Source: Peptoniphilus vaginalis
Lineage (GTDB): Bacteria > Bacillota > Clostridia > Tissierellales > Peptoniphilaceae
DNA length: 64,000 bases
NCBI RefSeq assembly: GCF_900176605.1
Contig: NZ_FXLP01000002.1
Location: 89,696 to 153,695, forward strand
Reading direction: 5' to 3'
Positions 49,649 through 60,036 of the stretch are shown one piece after another. A program made the translations under genes and the position numbers. Within the stretch, counting starts at the first letter, position 1, and every line of letters begins with the position of its first letter. The notes beneath the pieces are model-generated. The model was not told where the DNA came from. It made no database searches and saw only the letters and a list, made by a program, of their open reading frames with translations.

Positions 49649-50671
49649 ATGAAAGAAAAATTAATTGGAATCAAAGATGAATCCATGAAACTTTTAAATG
49701 AAGTTAAGACAATTAAAAATATAGATGAACTGAAAGTTAAGTACTTAGGTAAGAAGGGTGAGATTACTCAAATCCTAAAGGGTATGAAGGATCTTTCCAA
49801 GGAAGAAAGACCTATCATGGGTGCTCTTGTCAACGAAGTGCGTGAAGAGATTGAAAAGGCTCTTGAAGATAAAAAAACTGAGTTAAATGAAAAAATCTTG
49901 GAAAAGAAACTTCACGACGAGAGAATCGATGTTACTTTAAAGACTGATGAACTTGTTTTAGGTCATAGACATCCTCTAAAGAAGACTCTTGAAGATCTTG
50001 AAGACTTATTTACTCATATGGGCTTTACTGTTTACGATGGTCCAGAGATTGAAACTGTTGAAAACAACTTTGATCTTCTTAATGCTCCTAAGGACCACCC
50101 ATCTAGAGATATGTCTGATACATTTTACTTTGATAAGAACACAATTCTTAGATCGCAAACATCTCCTGTCCAAATTAGGGCAATGAAGGAACATGGCGCT
50201 CCAATTCGCATGATATGTTCTGGTAGAGTTTTTAGGTCTGATGAAGTTGATGCAACTCACTCTCCAATGTTCCACCAACTTGAGGGACTTGTTGTTGATG
50301 AAAAGATTTCTGTTGCCAACTTAATTGACACCCTAAATTATTTTGTTAAGGCCTTCTTTGGTGAAGAAGTAAAGACAAGGTTTAGACCTCACTACTTCCC
50401 ATTTACTGAGCCAAGTCTTGAAGTTGATACGACTTGTACTTCATGCGGCGGCAAAGGATGTGGTGCTTGTAATCACACTGGCTGGTCTATGGAACTTTTG
50501 GGTTGCGGAATGGTTCACCCAAATGTTCTTAGAAACTGTGGGATTGATCCCGAAAAGTATTCTGGTTTTGCCTTTGGTATGGGTATTGACAGAATTGCAA
50601 TGGTTAGGTACAAGATTACAGATATTAGAATGATGTTTGAAAACAACAAGAAGTTCTTGGAACAATTTTAA
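49649..50671 (+). CDS. pheS: Phenylalanine-tRNA ligase alpha subunit
   Basis: The ATG at 49649 follows TTGGAGGTC and gives 340 residues. An N-terminal coiled coil (1-90) precedes the class II core with HPLKKTLEDLEDLFTHMGF, the motif 2 region ICSGRVFRSDEVDATHSPMFHQLEGLVV near 185-212 and the motif 3 region FGMGIDRIAMVRY near 308. It forms the catalytic part of the alpha2-beta2 enzyme with PheT, encoded ten bases downstream. Confidence 0.97.
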   Translation: MKEKLIGIKDESMKLLNEVKTIKNIDELKVKYLGKKGEITQILKGMKDLSKEERPIMGALVNEVREEIEKALEDKKTELNEKILEKKLHDERIDVTLKTDELVLGHRHPLKKTLEDLEDLFTHMGFTVYDGPEIETVENNFDLLNAPKDHPSRDMSDTFYFDKNTILRSQTSPVQIRAMKEHGAPIRMICSGRVFRSDEVDATHSPMFHQLEGLVVDEKISVANLIDTLNYFVKAFFGEEVKTRFRPHYFPFTEPSLEVDTTCTSCGGKGCGACNHTGWSMELLGCGMVHPNVLRNCGIDPEKYSGFAFGMGIDRIAMVRYKITDIRMMFENNKKFLEQF

Positions 50672-50681
50672 GGAGATATAA

Positions 50682-53057
50682 ATGTTATTACCGATTAAAT
50701 GGCTTAAAGATTATGTTGATTTCGATTTTGATGTAAAAAAACTTGCGGATGGACTTTCTAATTCTGGTTCTCACGTTGAATCTATTATTATTCCATCTGA
50801 AGGCTTAGATAAAATTGTAGTTGGAAGGATAGAAAAAATTGAAAACCACCCAGATGCAGACAAGCTTGTTATTTGTTCTGTAAATGTTGGTGACGAAGTC
50901 CTTCAAATAGTTACTGGTGCTAAAAATGTTTTTGAGGGAGCTATTGTTCCTGTTGCCCTTCACGGCTCAACTGTGGCTGGTGGCATAAAAATTAAAAAGG
51001 GCAAGCTTCGTGGTGTTGAATCCAACGGTATGCTTTGCTCCCTAGAAGAACTTGGTTATGAAACTTCAGTTATCCCTAAGGAAGCTCGTGATGGAATTTT
51101 CATCTTCCCTGAAGGAACTGAAATAGGTGGCTCTGCCATGGAAGCTCTTTTCATGGACAATGAAATTCTTGAACTTGAAATCACACCAAATAGACCAGAC
51201 TGTCTAAGCATTATGGGAATGGCTGTGGAGACTGCTGCATCCTTTGACTTAAAGACTAGACACAATGAAATAAAAATTGAAAATCAAGTTGATGATTTTT
51301 CTGATTTCTTTGACGATATTGAAATAGAAACAGAAAATTGCACAAGATATTATTCAAAGATACTTAAAAATATAAAAATTGGACCTTCTCCGTTATGGTT
51401 ACAAGCCTACCTAATGCAAGCGGGAGTTAGACCAATTTCAAATATTGTTGACCTTACAAACTTTGTAATGCTTGAATATGGTCAACCTCTTCATGCTTTT
51501 GACCTAGACAGCCTTCACTCTAAGAAGATTGTCGTTAGGATGGCAAAAGATGGTGAAGAAACTGTTACTCTTGATGGAGAAACAAGAAAATTAGAGTCTG
51601 AGGATATTTTAATTACTGATGGTCGAGAAATCATTGGCCTTGCAGGAATTATGGGTGGACTTGATTCTGAAATCACTGACAAAACTGTAAATGTTTTATT
51701 AGAAGGAGCTAACTTCAACAAGGAAAATATTAGGAAGACTTCAAGAAGACTTAACCTAAGAAGTGAAGCATCTTCAAGATTTGAAAAGGGACTTGACCCT
51801 AATCTTGCTAAGGCCGCTGTTGACAGAGTTTGCCAACTTGCATCAGAGTTGGGGATTGCTGAAGTGGTAGATGGATCTAAGGACGTTGGAAACTTCTCTA
51901 AGGAAGAAAAAGAAATTAAACTTAGACATCAAAAACTTGTGGACCTAATTGGAGTTGACTTCACAATTGAAGAAGTTGCAAATATTTTAAATAGATTAGA
52001 AATTGAAACTGAAATTAAAGACGACTATCTTGTAGCAAAAATCCCAAGTGTAAGACTTGATCTTGACATAGAAGAAGACCTAATTGAAGAAGTTGCAAGA
52101 GTTTATGGTTACGATAAGATTGAACCTAAAAAACTTATGGGAACTTTGACAGTTGGTAGAAAACCTAGATTTAGAAATGTTGAAGACAGGATTAAAAATC
52201 TTTTAACTGGTCTTGGTTATTCTGAATTTATGACTTACTCCTTTGTGAGTCCATCTTCCTATAAAAAGGCAAATTATCAAGAAGATGAAAAAAATATTAT
52301 AAGAATTTTAAATCCACTAGGAGAAGATTATTCAGTTATGAGGACAACTCTTGTGCCTTCAATGATTGATGCCCTTGCTAAAAACTATGCAAGGGGCAAC
52401 GAAAATGTTGGTGGATTTGAAATTGGAAATACCTTCTTCCCAACAGAAGATGAACTTCCAAGTGAAAAGTTAAAATTAACTATGGGCTTCTATGACCTAG
52501 GCGACTTCTACTACCTAAAGGAATCAATCGAAAAAATCCTTTGGTTCTTGGGCATTAATAAGCTAGAAGTTAGGAGAAAAGAAGCAAGCTTCTTGCACCC
52601 AGGCAGGTCTGCAGAATTCCTATTAAATGGAGAAAGTCTTGGAGTATTTGGAGAAGTACATCCAAGGGTTCTTGAAAACTATGGCTTAAAGAAAAAAGCC
52701 TATGTTGCAGAACTTGACTTTGAAAAAATAGTAGAAAATACAATTGACAACTACACTTACAAGGACCTTCCTAAGTACCCAACAATGAAGAGGGACTTTG
52801 CCTTCATTATGGATAGGGACGTTGACTCAGTTGACCTTGAAAAAGTTGCGAAAAAATATGGTAAGGACCTTCTTGAATCCTTTAAGGTATTCGACATTTA
52901 TGAAGGTGAAAATATAGAAGAAGGAAAGAAATCTGTTGCCTTCTCCCTATTATTTAGGGCGGCAGACAGGACTCTTGAAGAAAGCGAAGTTACAGAAATT
53001 TGTGAAAAAGTAGTTGCTGAGATTGAAAGTGAAATTAAAGCTAAACTAAGATCCTAA
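50682..53057 (+). CDS. pheT: Phenylalanine-tRNA ligase beta subunit
   Basis: The 791-residue protein has the bacterial PheT domain order: tRNA-binding EMAP domain (about 40-150), B3/B4 editing domain (about 205-380), B5 (about 400-475), class II-like core (about 480-680) and the C-terminal ferredoxin-fold anticodon domain (about 700-791; YPTMKRDFAFIMDRDVDS). It binds tRNA-Phe and edits Tyr errors. AAGGAGATATAA precedes the ATG. Confidence 0.97.
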   Translation: MLLPIKWLKDYVDFDFDVKKLADGLSNSGSHVESIIIPSEGLDKIVVGRIEKIENHPDADKLVICSVNVGDEVLQIVTGAKNVFEGAIVPVALHGSTVAGGIKIKKGKLRGVESNGMLCSLEELGYETSVIPKEARDGIFIFPEGTEIGGSAMEALFMDNEILELEITPNRPDCLSIMGMAVETAASFDLKTRHNEIKIENQVDDFSDFFDDIEIETENCTRYYSKILKNIKIGPSPLWLQAYLMQAGVRPISNIVDLTNFVMLEYGQPLHAFDLDSLHSKKIVVRMAKDGEETVTLDGETRKLESEDILITDGREIIGLAGIMGGLDSEITDKTVNVLLEGANFNKENIRKTSRRLNLRSEASSRFEKGLDPNLAKAAVDRVCQLASELGIAEVVDGSKDVGNFSKEEKEIKLRHQKLVDLIGVDFTIEEVANILNRLEIETEIKDDYLVAKIPSVRLDLDIEEDLIEEVARVYGYDKIEPKKLMGTLTVGRKPRFRNVEDRIKNLLTGLGYSEFMTYSFVSPSSYKKANYQEDEKNIIRILNPLGEDYSVMRTTLVPSMIDALAKNYARGNENVGGFEIGNTFFPTEDELPSEKLKLTMGFYDLGDFYYLKESIEKILWFLGINKLEVRRKEASFLHPGRSAEFLLNGESLGVFGEVHPRVLENYGLKKKAYVAELDFEKIVENTIDNYTYKDLPKYPTMKRDFAFIMDRDVDSVDLEKVAKKYGKDLLESFKVFDIYEGENIEEGKKSVAFSLLFRAADRTLEESEVTEICEKVVAEIESEIKAKLRS

Positions 53058-53067
53058 GGAGGCTATT

Positions 53068-53619
53068 ATGTCCCATGCGAAGAGAATCGAAGTCAATATC
53101 GATGGCATGAAGTTTTATGTCATGGGTAATGACAACGAAAAGTATATTAAGGATCTTGCAGCTGACCTTGATGAAAAAATAAAGGAAACTGCGAGAACTA
53201 ATTACAAATTGAATCAAGTACAAACTCTTGTCCTTTGTGCCCTCAATGTCTTAGATGACTTTGAAAAGATGAAGTCTGATAAGGACGACCTGGCAAGCAC
53301 CAGCGATGACAAAAAGGAAATCGTGGAGAAGATGGAAGAAATCAAAGATTTGAAGAGGCAACTTTTGATTTTTGAAGAAGAAAACAAAAAGTCCAACAAG
53401 TCTTATAGGGACCTTCAGGAGAAAACTCTTGAACTAGAGGACAGAAACAGGAAACTAAACAGGGACCTTATGGATAAGAACCAGGCCCTAACAGAAGCTA
53501 AAGAAGAAATCAAAAAACTTGAGGAAAGCATCTCTAATCTTGAAGAAAAAAACAACTCTGCATCGAGAAGGATAATTGACCTATCGAGAGAATTGGAAAA
53601 TATTTATGAAGAGAAATAA
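53068..53619 (+). CDS. zapA: Cell division protein ZapA with extended coiled coil
   Basis: The first 75 residues match ZapA (RIEVNIDGMKFYVMGNDNEKYIKDLAADLDEKIKE, then VLCALNVLDDFEKMK). ZapA crosslinks FtsZ filaments. The protein is 183 residues, about twice the usual size. Residues 80-183 form a long, highly charged coiled coil (KEEIKKLEESISNLEEKN). The order pheT-zapA-U32-mutS2 is known in Firmicutes. AAGGAGG precedes the ATG; the end overlaps the U32 gene by 14 bases. Confidence 0.88.
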   Translation: MSHAKRIEVNIDGMKFYVMGNDNEKYIKDLAADLDEKIKETARTNYKLNQVQTLVLCALNVLDDFEKMKSDKDDLASTSDDKKEIVEKMEEIKDLKRQLLIFEEENKKSNKSYRDLQEKTLELEDRNRKLNRDLMDKNQALTEAKEEIKKLEESISNLEEKNNSASRRIIDLSRELENIYEEK

Positions 53620-55945
53620 ATATGAATTGTTAGCACCTGCAGGTGATATGGCAGCTCTTAAGGCTGCTGTGTCAGCAGGTGCTAATGCCATTTATTTGGG
53701 TTATGATGAATTCTCTGCCAGAGCCAAGGCCAAGAACTTCAACAAGGAAGAACTTGAAGAGGCAATTGAGTATGCTCACCTAAGAGGGGTGGAAATTTAT
53801 GTAACTTTTAACATTTTAATTGCAGACTTCGAATTCAAGAGGGCAATGAAAAGTGTTAAGATGCTTTATGACATTGGAGTTGATGCTCTTATCCTTCAAG
53901 ACATTGGGATTGCAGCAAAAATTAGGGAGGACTTTCCAGATTTTGAGCTCCACGCATCTACTCAAATGGCAGTAAACAATTACTACGGAGCAAAATTTTT
54001 AAAAGATATGGGTTTTTCAAGACTTGTACTTGCTCGTGAAACTCCTATTTTTGAAATTGAAAAAATAAAAGACTTAGACATTGATGTGGAGACCTTTATT
54101 CATGGGGCCCTTTGCGTTTCTTACTCTGGTCAGTGCCTAATGTCATCAATGATTGGGGGCAAGTCAGGTAACCGTGGCGAATGTGCCCAAGCTTGTAGAA
54201 GGTCTTATGAGATAATCGATTTTGATGGTAAAAAGCTAGCTAATAGACTTTACTATCTTTCTCCCAAGGACCTAAACACCCTTGGCGATGTGGCAAAAAT
54301 TATAAAGGCAGGTGGCTATTCTCTTAAAATTGAAGGTAGGATGAAAAACCCTGAGTACGTCTACACAGTGGTTTCTTCTTATAAAAAATCCCTTGAAGGG
54401 AAACTACAAGAGGAGGATAAGGAAGATACTATCCAAGTATTCAACAGAGGTTTTACAAAGGGACTTTTTAACGGAGACTTTGGTAGGGACTTCACCTCCT
54501 ATGACAGACCTGACAACAGGGGAATTGAAATTGGAAGAGTCTTAGAAGTTGGGAAAAATTTTGCAAAAATAATTTTTGACACAGACATCTTTGAAGGCGA
54601 CGGACTAGAATTTAATTCTTCCAAGGGAAGATTTGGGATGAAGTCCAAAGAATTTTATAAGGCTGGACAAGTTTATCAAGTTGAACTATTTAAAAGACCT
54701 CTTGAAAATTCAAAAATTAACAGGACCTACTCAAAGAAACTTTACGAAAAAATTGACGAGAAAATAGATTCCTATGATTACAAGAGAAAAGTGGATGTGG
54801 ACTTAAAGATTAAAATTGGCGAAAATCCAAAAATTTATCTTAAGTCATGTGACCTTGAAGGGTCTTACACTTTAGATAGGTTAGTTGAGCCAGCTAAGAA
54901 GGCTGGTCTTGAAAGAGAAAGAGTTATTGAAAATATTTCAAAAACTGGGGACAGTATTTTTGATGTTGAAAATATAAATTTGGACTTAGATGACAATGCC
55001 TTCCTTCCAATTTCATCTATCAATGAACTTAGAAGAGAAGGGTTAAAGATCTTAGAAGATAAAATTTTAAGTGAATCTATTGAAAGGGTTCAAGTCGAAA
55101 ATAAATTACAAGTTCATGAGAGCAATAATAAAGGAGAAAAATATTTTATAAAAGTTTTCTTCAACAAGTTTAAAGATTTAGAGAAGGTAGACTTAAATAA
55201 AATCGACGAAATAATTATCAGAGCCAAGGACTTAGAAAAATTTAAAAAGTCCTACGGCGATAAAAATATTTCAATTTATTTGGATAAATTTTATTCCTAC
55301 GACGAACTTGAAAGACTTAGAGCATACATTTTAAAAAACAAAAACCTTAAGGGACTTTGGATAAATAATATTTCAGAATACTACATCTTTAAAGATGACG
55401 GACTTGAACTCAACGCAGATATTGGACTAAATATCTTCAACAAAAATTCACTAGACTTCTTTAAGGACCTTGGATTTAAGTCGGCAACTTTATCGCCAGA
55501 GATGAATAGTGGACAAATTCAAAATATAATTAAGGGGCAAGACATGGAAGTCAATGTGATTTCTTATGGGAGGGTCCCAGTGATGACAATGAAGCACTGT
55601 CCTTACTCCATTGAAAAAAATTGCAAGGACGAAAGAAACTGCCCAAGCTGTAAGTCTAAGAACTACCTCTTAAGAGATGAAAAGTCAGTGGACTTTGAAG
55701 TTTTGAGGCAAAACACTTTTACAGAAATCTTTAACTCATATCCAATTTTATTAGACGGCTACGTGAACAAGCTAAAAGAAAATAAAATTAGCCTTATTTT
55801 CTTGGCAGATGAGTTTACTAATGAAGTCATAGACTTATACAAGAACTACAATGAAGAAGACTTTTATAAACTAAAAGAAAAACTAGAAGACAAGTACCAA
55901 GCGGTTACTAAGGGACATATAAATAGGGGGATTGTCAGTGGATAA
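53606..55945 (+). CDS. U32 family protein with DUF3656 domain (RlhA-like)
   Basis: The ATG at 53606 gives 779 residues that start [23 protein letters not shown]. The U32 core carries ETFIHGALCVSYSGQCLMS near 160 and GECAQACRRSYE, the four-cysteine set. A middle DUF3656 region (about 380-500) and a long C-terminal part with CKDERNCPSCKSKNY near 685 follow. The U32+DUF3656 arrangement is that of E. coli RlhA, which hydroxylates C2501 of 23S rRNA, but the protein is longer and that role is an inference. The start overlaps zapA; no strong ribosome site is seen. Confidence 0.85.
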   Translation: MKRNKYELLAPAGDMAALKAAVSAGANAIYLGYDEFSARAKAKNFNKEELEEAIEYAHLRGVEIYVTFNILIADFEFKRAMKSVKMLYDIGVDALILQDIGIAAKIREDFPDFELHASTQMAVNNYYGAKFLKDMGFSRLVLARETPIFEIEKIKDLDIDVETFIHGALCVSYSGQCLMSSMIGGKSGNRGECAQACRRSYEIIDFDGKKLANRLYYLSPKDLNTLGDVAKIIKAGGYSLKIEGRMKNPEYVYTVVSSYKKSLEGKLQEEDKEDTIQVFNRGFTKGLFNGDFGRDFTSYDRPDNRGIEIGRVLEVGKNFAKIIFDTDIFEGDGLEFNSSKGRFGMKSKEFYKAGQVYQVELFKRPLENSKINRTYSKKLYEKIDEKIDSYDYKRKVDVDLKIKIGENPKIYLKSCDLEGSYTLDRLVEPAKKAGLERERVIENISKTGDSIFDVENINLDLDDNAFLPISSINELRREGLKILEDKILSESIERVQVENKLQVHESNNKGEKYFIKVFFNKFKDLEKVDLNKIDEIIIRAKDLEKFKKSYGDKNISIYLDKFYSYDELERLRAYILKNKNLKGLWINNISEYYIFKDDGLELNADIGLNIFNKNSLDFFKDLGFKSATLSPEMNSGQIQNIIKGQDMEVNVISYGRVPVMTMKHCPYSIEKNCKDERNCPSCKSKNYLLRDEKSVDFEVLRQNTFTEIFNSYPILLDGYVNKLKENKISLIFLADEFTNEVIDLYKNYNEEDFYKLKEKLEDKYQAVTKGHINRGIVSG

Positions 55946-58313
55946 TTCTTTAAAGAGAGCATCAAAGACTTTGGAGTTTGACAAGGTCTTAGTTGAACTT
56001 AAAAAACTTGCCAGCGCAAGTATCACAAGTGAATATATTGACCAGGTTGAGATTTCTACCCAATACGAAGTTGTAAAAAATAGACTTAACGAAACTCATG
56101 AAGCCCTAAAATTAATTATTGCCAAGGGGGAGCCCCAATTATTTGGAATAGTTGACATTAGATCAATAATTAAGAGGACAGAAATAGGTGGAGGCTTAAC
56201 AGCTTCTGGACTCTTACAAGTTTCTGACTTTTTAAGAGTTTCTCGTGGTCTAAAGACTTATCTCAAAAAGGATTCTTATAACAGCGACGAAGAAGTGAAG
56301 TTAGAATACATCGACAAGTTAATTAATGATCTTTACACAGACAAGAGCTTAGAAGATGAGATAAATTCAAAAATTATTTCTGAAGAAGAAATTGCTGACG
56401 ATGCTTCTCGTGAACTTTTAAGAATTAGAAGGGGAATAGTGGCAAAGAAGGATTCCATTAAAACAAGACTAAATGGAATTTTATCTTCTCACGCAGACTT
56501 CTTGCAAGATGCCCTAGTTACTCTTCGTGATGGGAGGTATGTAGTTCCTGTTAAGATTGAAAATAAGTCCAGGGTCAAGGGACTTGTCCACGACATATCT
56601 GGTTCGGGACAGACTGCCTACATTGAACCCATGGCAGTTGTGGAAGCCAACAACGACTTAAAGGAATTATATATAAAAGAAAATTTAGAAATCGAAAAAA
56701 TACTTAAAGAACTTTCAGAATTAGTTGGGGAAAGAAGCGAAGAAATAAAATCAAACCAAGAGAAATTAGTTGAGCTTGATTTTATCTTTGCCAAGGCAAG
56801 ACTAGGATTAAATTATCGTGCCAATATGCCAAAGCTAAATCGTGAAGGCAGGATAAATTTAATAAAGGCCTATCACCCCTTCTTAGACAGAAAGCTTGCA
56901 GTGCCAATTGACATAAACTTGGGAATAGACTTCACATCACTTATTGTCACAGGACCAAACACAGGTGGCAAGACTGTAAGTATTAAGACAGTGGGACTCT
57001 TGACCTTGATGACACAATTTGGTCTCTTAATACCAGCTGATGAAGCATCTGAGATTGCAGTTTTTGAAAAAGTTTTTGCAGACATTGGCGATGAACAATC
57101 TATTGAGCAGTCTCTCTCAACTTTTTCATCTCATATGGTGAACATTGTCTACATCTTAAAAAATGTTACCCCGAACTCCCTGGTTCTCTTTGACGAACTT
57201 GGCGCAGGAACGGACCCAACAGAGGGTGCTGCTCTTGCAAGGTCCATTATGGACTTTATGTTGGAGAGAAAGATAAGATGCATCTCCACATCCCACTACA
57301 ATCAATTAAAAATCTATGCACTTACAACTGATGGAGTTGCCAATGCCAGCATGGAATTTGATGTTGATAGTCTATCTCCAACTTATAGACTTTTAATTGG
57401 AGTCCCGGGCAAGTCCAATGCCTTTGAAATTTCTAGGAGGTTGGGCCTTCCTGATGAGATAATAGGAGAGGCAAAAAAACTCTTGAGTTCAGAAAATATT
57501 GAATTCGAAGACGTCCTTCAATCTATTGACGAGGACAGGACTAAGATTCGTGAGTATAGGGAAGAGCTTGAGAGAGAAAAAATTGATTTAGAAAAGGAAA
57601 ACAAGAGGCTTCAATCAAAAATTAAAAAGCTAGAAGATCAAAAGGAAAAGATTTTAGAAAAATCACGTGAAGAAGCCAAGAGACTTTTATTAAATACTAA
57701 AGAAAATGTTGATATAATTCTATCTGAAATAAGCGAAGCCAGGGACAAGATAAGTTCTGAAAATTCTAAAAAAATTCAAGAGGCTCAAGACCTCTTGCGT
57801 GAAAGCATAAAAAATACCAGGGACAAATCAGAACTTGAAATCACAAGATCAGCCAACCCAATAAGAGAAATAAAAGTTGGCGACAAGGTGAGGACATCTC
57901 TTGGTAATCTTGCAACTGTCTTGGAGCTTCCAGACAAGAAGGGCAACGTCTTAGTCCAATCGGGCATAATGAAAATGAATATGCCAAAGGATTCTCTAAC
58001 GAGGATTGATGTTCAAGAGGACACAACTAAGAATAACACTAGAAGCATTCTGAAGAATAAGGCCACAAATGTTAAGAGTGAAATTGACATTAGGGGCAAG
58101 AATTTTGAAGATGCAAAGGATATTGTTGATAAATATTTAGATGATGCCTATCTTTCTGGTTTAAAATCCGTTAGAATAATTCATGGAAAGGGCACAGGTG
58201 TCCTTAGACAAAAGTTAAGAGAACACTTTAGGAATGTTAAGATTATAAAGTCCTATAAAGATGCAGAATATAATGAGGGTGGCGACGGTGTAACTGTAGT
58301 TACCCTTAAGTAA
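55938..58313 (+). CDS. mutS2: Endonuclease MutS2 (with Smr domain)
   Basis: A GTG at 55938 eight bases after AGGGGG gives 791 residues; an in-frame TTG two codons earlier is too close to the ribosome site. The core and clamp regions (1-310) lack the MutS mismatch domain. The ATPase domain has GPNTGGKT near 334, DIGDEQSIEQSLSTFSSH, and LFDELGAGTDPTEGAAL. A coiled coil (about 520-620), KOW-like region and Smr domain (about 710-791; IDIRGKNFEDA, IIHGKGTGVLR) follow. Family members suppress recombination or rescue collided ribosomes. It overlaps the U32 gene by eight bases. Confidence 0.95.
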   Translation: MDNSLKRASKTLEFDKVLVELKKLASASITSEYIDQVEISTQYEVVKNRLNETHEALKLIIAKGEPQLFGIVDIRSIIKRTEIGGGLTASGLLQVSDFLRVSRGLKTYLKKDSYNSDEEVKLEYIDKLINDLYTDKSLEDEINSKIISEEEIADDASRELLRIRRGIVAKKDSIKTRLNGILSSHADFLQDALVTLRDGRYVVPVKIENKSRVKGLVHDISGSGQTAYIEPMAVVEANNDLKELYIKENLEIEKILKELSELVGERSEEIKSNQEKLVELDFIFAKARLGLNYRANMPKLNREGRINLIKAYHPFLDRKLAVPIDINLGIDFTSLIVTGPNTGGKTVSIKTVGLLTLMTQFGLLIPADEASEIAVFEKVFADIGDEQSIEQSLSTFSSHMVNIVYILKNVTPNSLVLFDELGAGTDPTEGAALARSIMDFMLERKIRCISTSHYNQLKIYALTTDGVANASMEFDVDSLSPTYRLLIGVPGKSNAFEISRRLGLPDEIIGEAKKLLSSENIEFEDVLQSIDEDRTKIREYREELEREKIDLEKENKRLQSKIKKLEDQKEKILEKSREEAKRLLLNTKENVDIILSEISEARDKISSENSKKIQEAQDLLRESIKNTRDKSELEITRSANPIREIKVGDKVRTSLGNLATVLELPDKKGNVLVQSGIMKMNMPKDSLTRIDVQEDTTKNNTRSILKNKATNVKSEIDIRGKNFEDAKDIVDKYLDDAYLSGLKSVRIIHGKGTGVLRQKLREHFRNVKIIKSYKDAEYNEGGDGVTVVTLK

Positions 58314-58322
58314 GGAGTCAAG

Positions 58323-60032
58323 ATGATAAATTTTAGAGAAGAAATAATAAAAATACTTGATGAAAAAATCGATGGCCTTGATGCCAAAGAAATCGACAAG
58401 ATGATAGAAGTGCCACCAAACTATGAACTTGGTGACTTTGCTTTTCCGGTTTTTAGCCTAGCAAAGATTTACAGAAAAAATCCAGCTATGATTGCAGAAG
58501 AATTGGCAGGACAAATTGATTCAAAATATTTTGAAAAAGTTGAAAATAAAAATGCCTATCTAAACTTTTATATCAACAAAAGTATTTTGACAGAAGAAAT
58601 TTTAAAGGAGACTGTAAACAAAAAAGAAGATTTCGGAAAGTCAGAAATAGGAAAGGGAAAAAATATTGTACTAGATTATTCTTCTACAAATATTGCTAAG
58701 CCTTTCCATATTGGTCACATAAGGTCAACAGTTATTGGAGATTCCCTTAAAAGAATTTTTAACTTCTTGGGCTATAAGACAGTGGCAGTAAATCATTTGG
58801 GAGATTATGGAACTCAATTCGGTATGCTAATCTATGCCTACAAGACATGGGGCAACAAAGAAGAAATTGAAAATGATCCGATCCCTGAACTTTTGAAACT
58901 TTATGTGAAAGTAAATGAAGTTGCAGAAAAGGATGCAGAAGTAAAAGAGGAATGTCGCTATTGGTTTAAGGAACTTGAAAATAAAAATGAAGAAGCTGTA
59001 AAAATTTGGAAGTGGTTTAGAGAAATTTCTCTAAAGGAATTCAACAGAGTTTATGACATGCTTGACATCCATTTTGATTCCTACAATGGGGAGTCCTTCT
59101 ATTCTGATATGTTACCTGATGTAATAAAGGAAATTAGAGATAAAAACTTGCTAGAAGAATCTCAAGGTGCTGAAATTATCAATCTTGAAAAGTACGATCT
59201 TCCACCTGCAATTATTGTAAAATCTGATGGGACTTCAATCTATTTGACAAGAGACATCGCTGCTGCAAAATATAGAGAAGAGAACTACAAGCCAGACCAA
59301 ATTATTTATGTTGTTGCAACACAACAATCTCTTCACTTTAAACAACTTCGTGCAGTTTTAAAGGAAATGGGAGAAGATTTTTGGGACAAGATAAATCACG
59401 TTGCCTTCGGTATGGTTTCTCTTGAAGATGGAACTCTTTCTACAAGAAGGGGTAAAGTTGTTTACCTTGAAGATGTGCTCAACAAGGCCACAGACAAGGT
59501 TCGTGAAATTCTCGATGCAAGAGAAGAAGAACAAGGTCAAAAAATCGAAAACAAGGAAGAGCTTGCACAAACTGTTGGTATTGGTGCAATTAAATTCCAA
59601 GAACTTTTCAATGGAAGGATCAAGGACTATACCTTTAATTGGGACAAGACACTTTCCTTTGAAGGTGAAACTGGACCTTATGTTCAATACGTTCACGCAA
59701 GAATTTGCTCTCTTCTTAAGAAGGGCGACTTCGATATAAATAATGAAATTGACCCAAGTCTACTTACAGAAGAAAGCGAAATAAATATTATTAGGAGCCT
59801 TTACAACTTCACTGACGTTGTTGTTGATGCTTGCGAAAAATATGAACCTTACTTCATCACAAGATACACAGTTGAACTTGCAAAGAACTTCAACAAGTTC
59901 TACAACCAAACTCAAATCTTAGTTGATGATGAAAAATTAAAAAATACAAGACTTATGCTTTGCTACGCAGTTAAGAATGTAATAGCAAGTGGACTTAACT
60001 TGCTTGGCATAAAAGCACCTGAAAAGATGTGA
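58323..60032 (+). CDS. argS: Arginine-tRNA ligase
   Basis: The 569-residue protein has the N-terminal Add-1 domain (1-105), the class I core with KPFHIGHIRST near 123 (HIGH motif) and VNHLGDYGTQFGML, a STRRGKVV segment near 375 in the place of KMSKS, and a DALR anticodon domain at the end (about 455-569; GPYVQYVHARICSLLKK, YFITRYTVELAKNFNKFYN). AAGGAGTCAAG precedes the ATG. It lies ten bases after mutS2. Confidence 0.96.
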   Translation: MINFREEIIKILDEKIDGLDAKEIDKMIEVPPNYELGDFAFPVFSLAKIYRKNPAMIAEELAGQIDSKYFEKVENKNAYLNFYINKSILTEEILKETVNKKEDFGKSEIGKGKNIVLDYSSTNIAKPFHIGHIRSTVIGDSLKRIFNFLGYKTVAVNHLGDYGTQFGMLIYAYKTWGNKEEIENDPIPELLKLYVKVNEVAEKDAEVKEECRYWFKELENKNEEAVKIWKWFREISLKEFNRVYDMLDIHFDSYNGESFYSDMLPDVIKEIRDKNLLEESQGAEIINLEKYDLPPAIIVKSDGTSIYLTRDIAAAKYREENYKPDQIIYVVATQQSLHFKQLRAVLKEMGEDFWDKINHVAFGMVSLEDGTLSTRRGKVVYLEDVLNKATDKVREILDAREEEQGQKIENKEELAQTVGIGAIKFQELFNGRIKDYTFNWDKTLSFEGETGPYVQYVHARICSLLKKGDFDINNEIDPSLLTEESEINIIRSLYNFTDVVVDACEKYEPYFITRYTVELAKNFNKFYNQTQILVDDEKLKNTRLMLCYAVKNVIASGLNLLGIKAPEKM

Positions 60033-60036
60033 TGTA

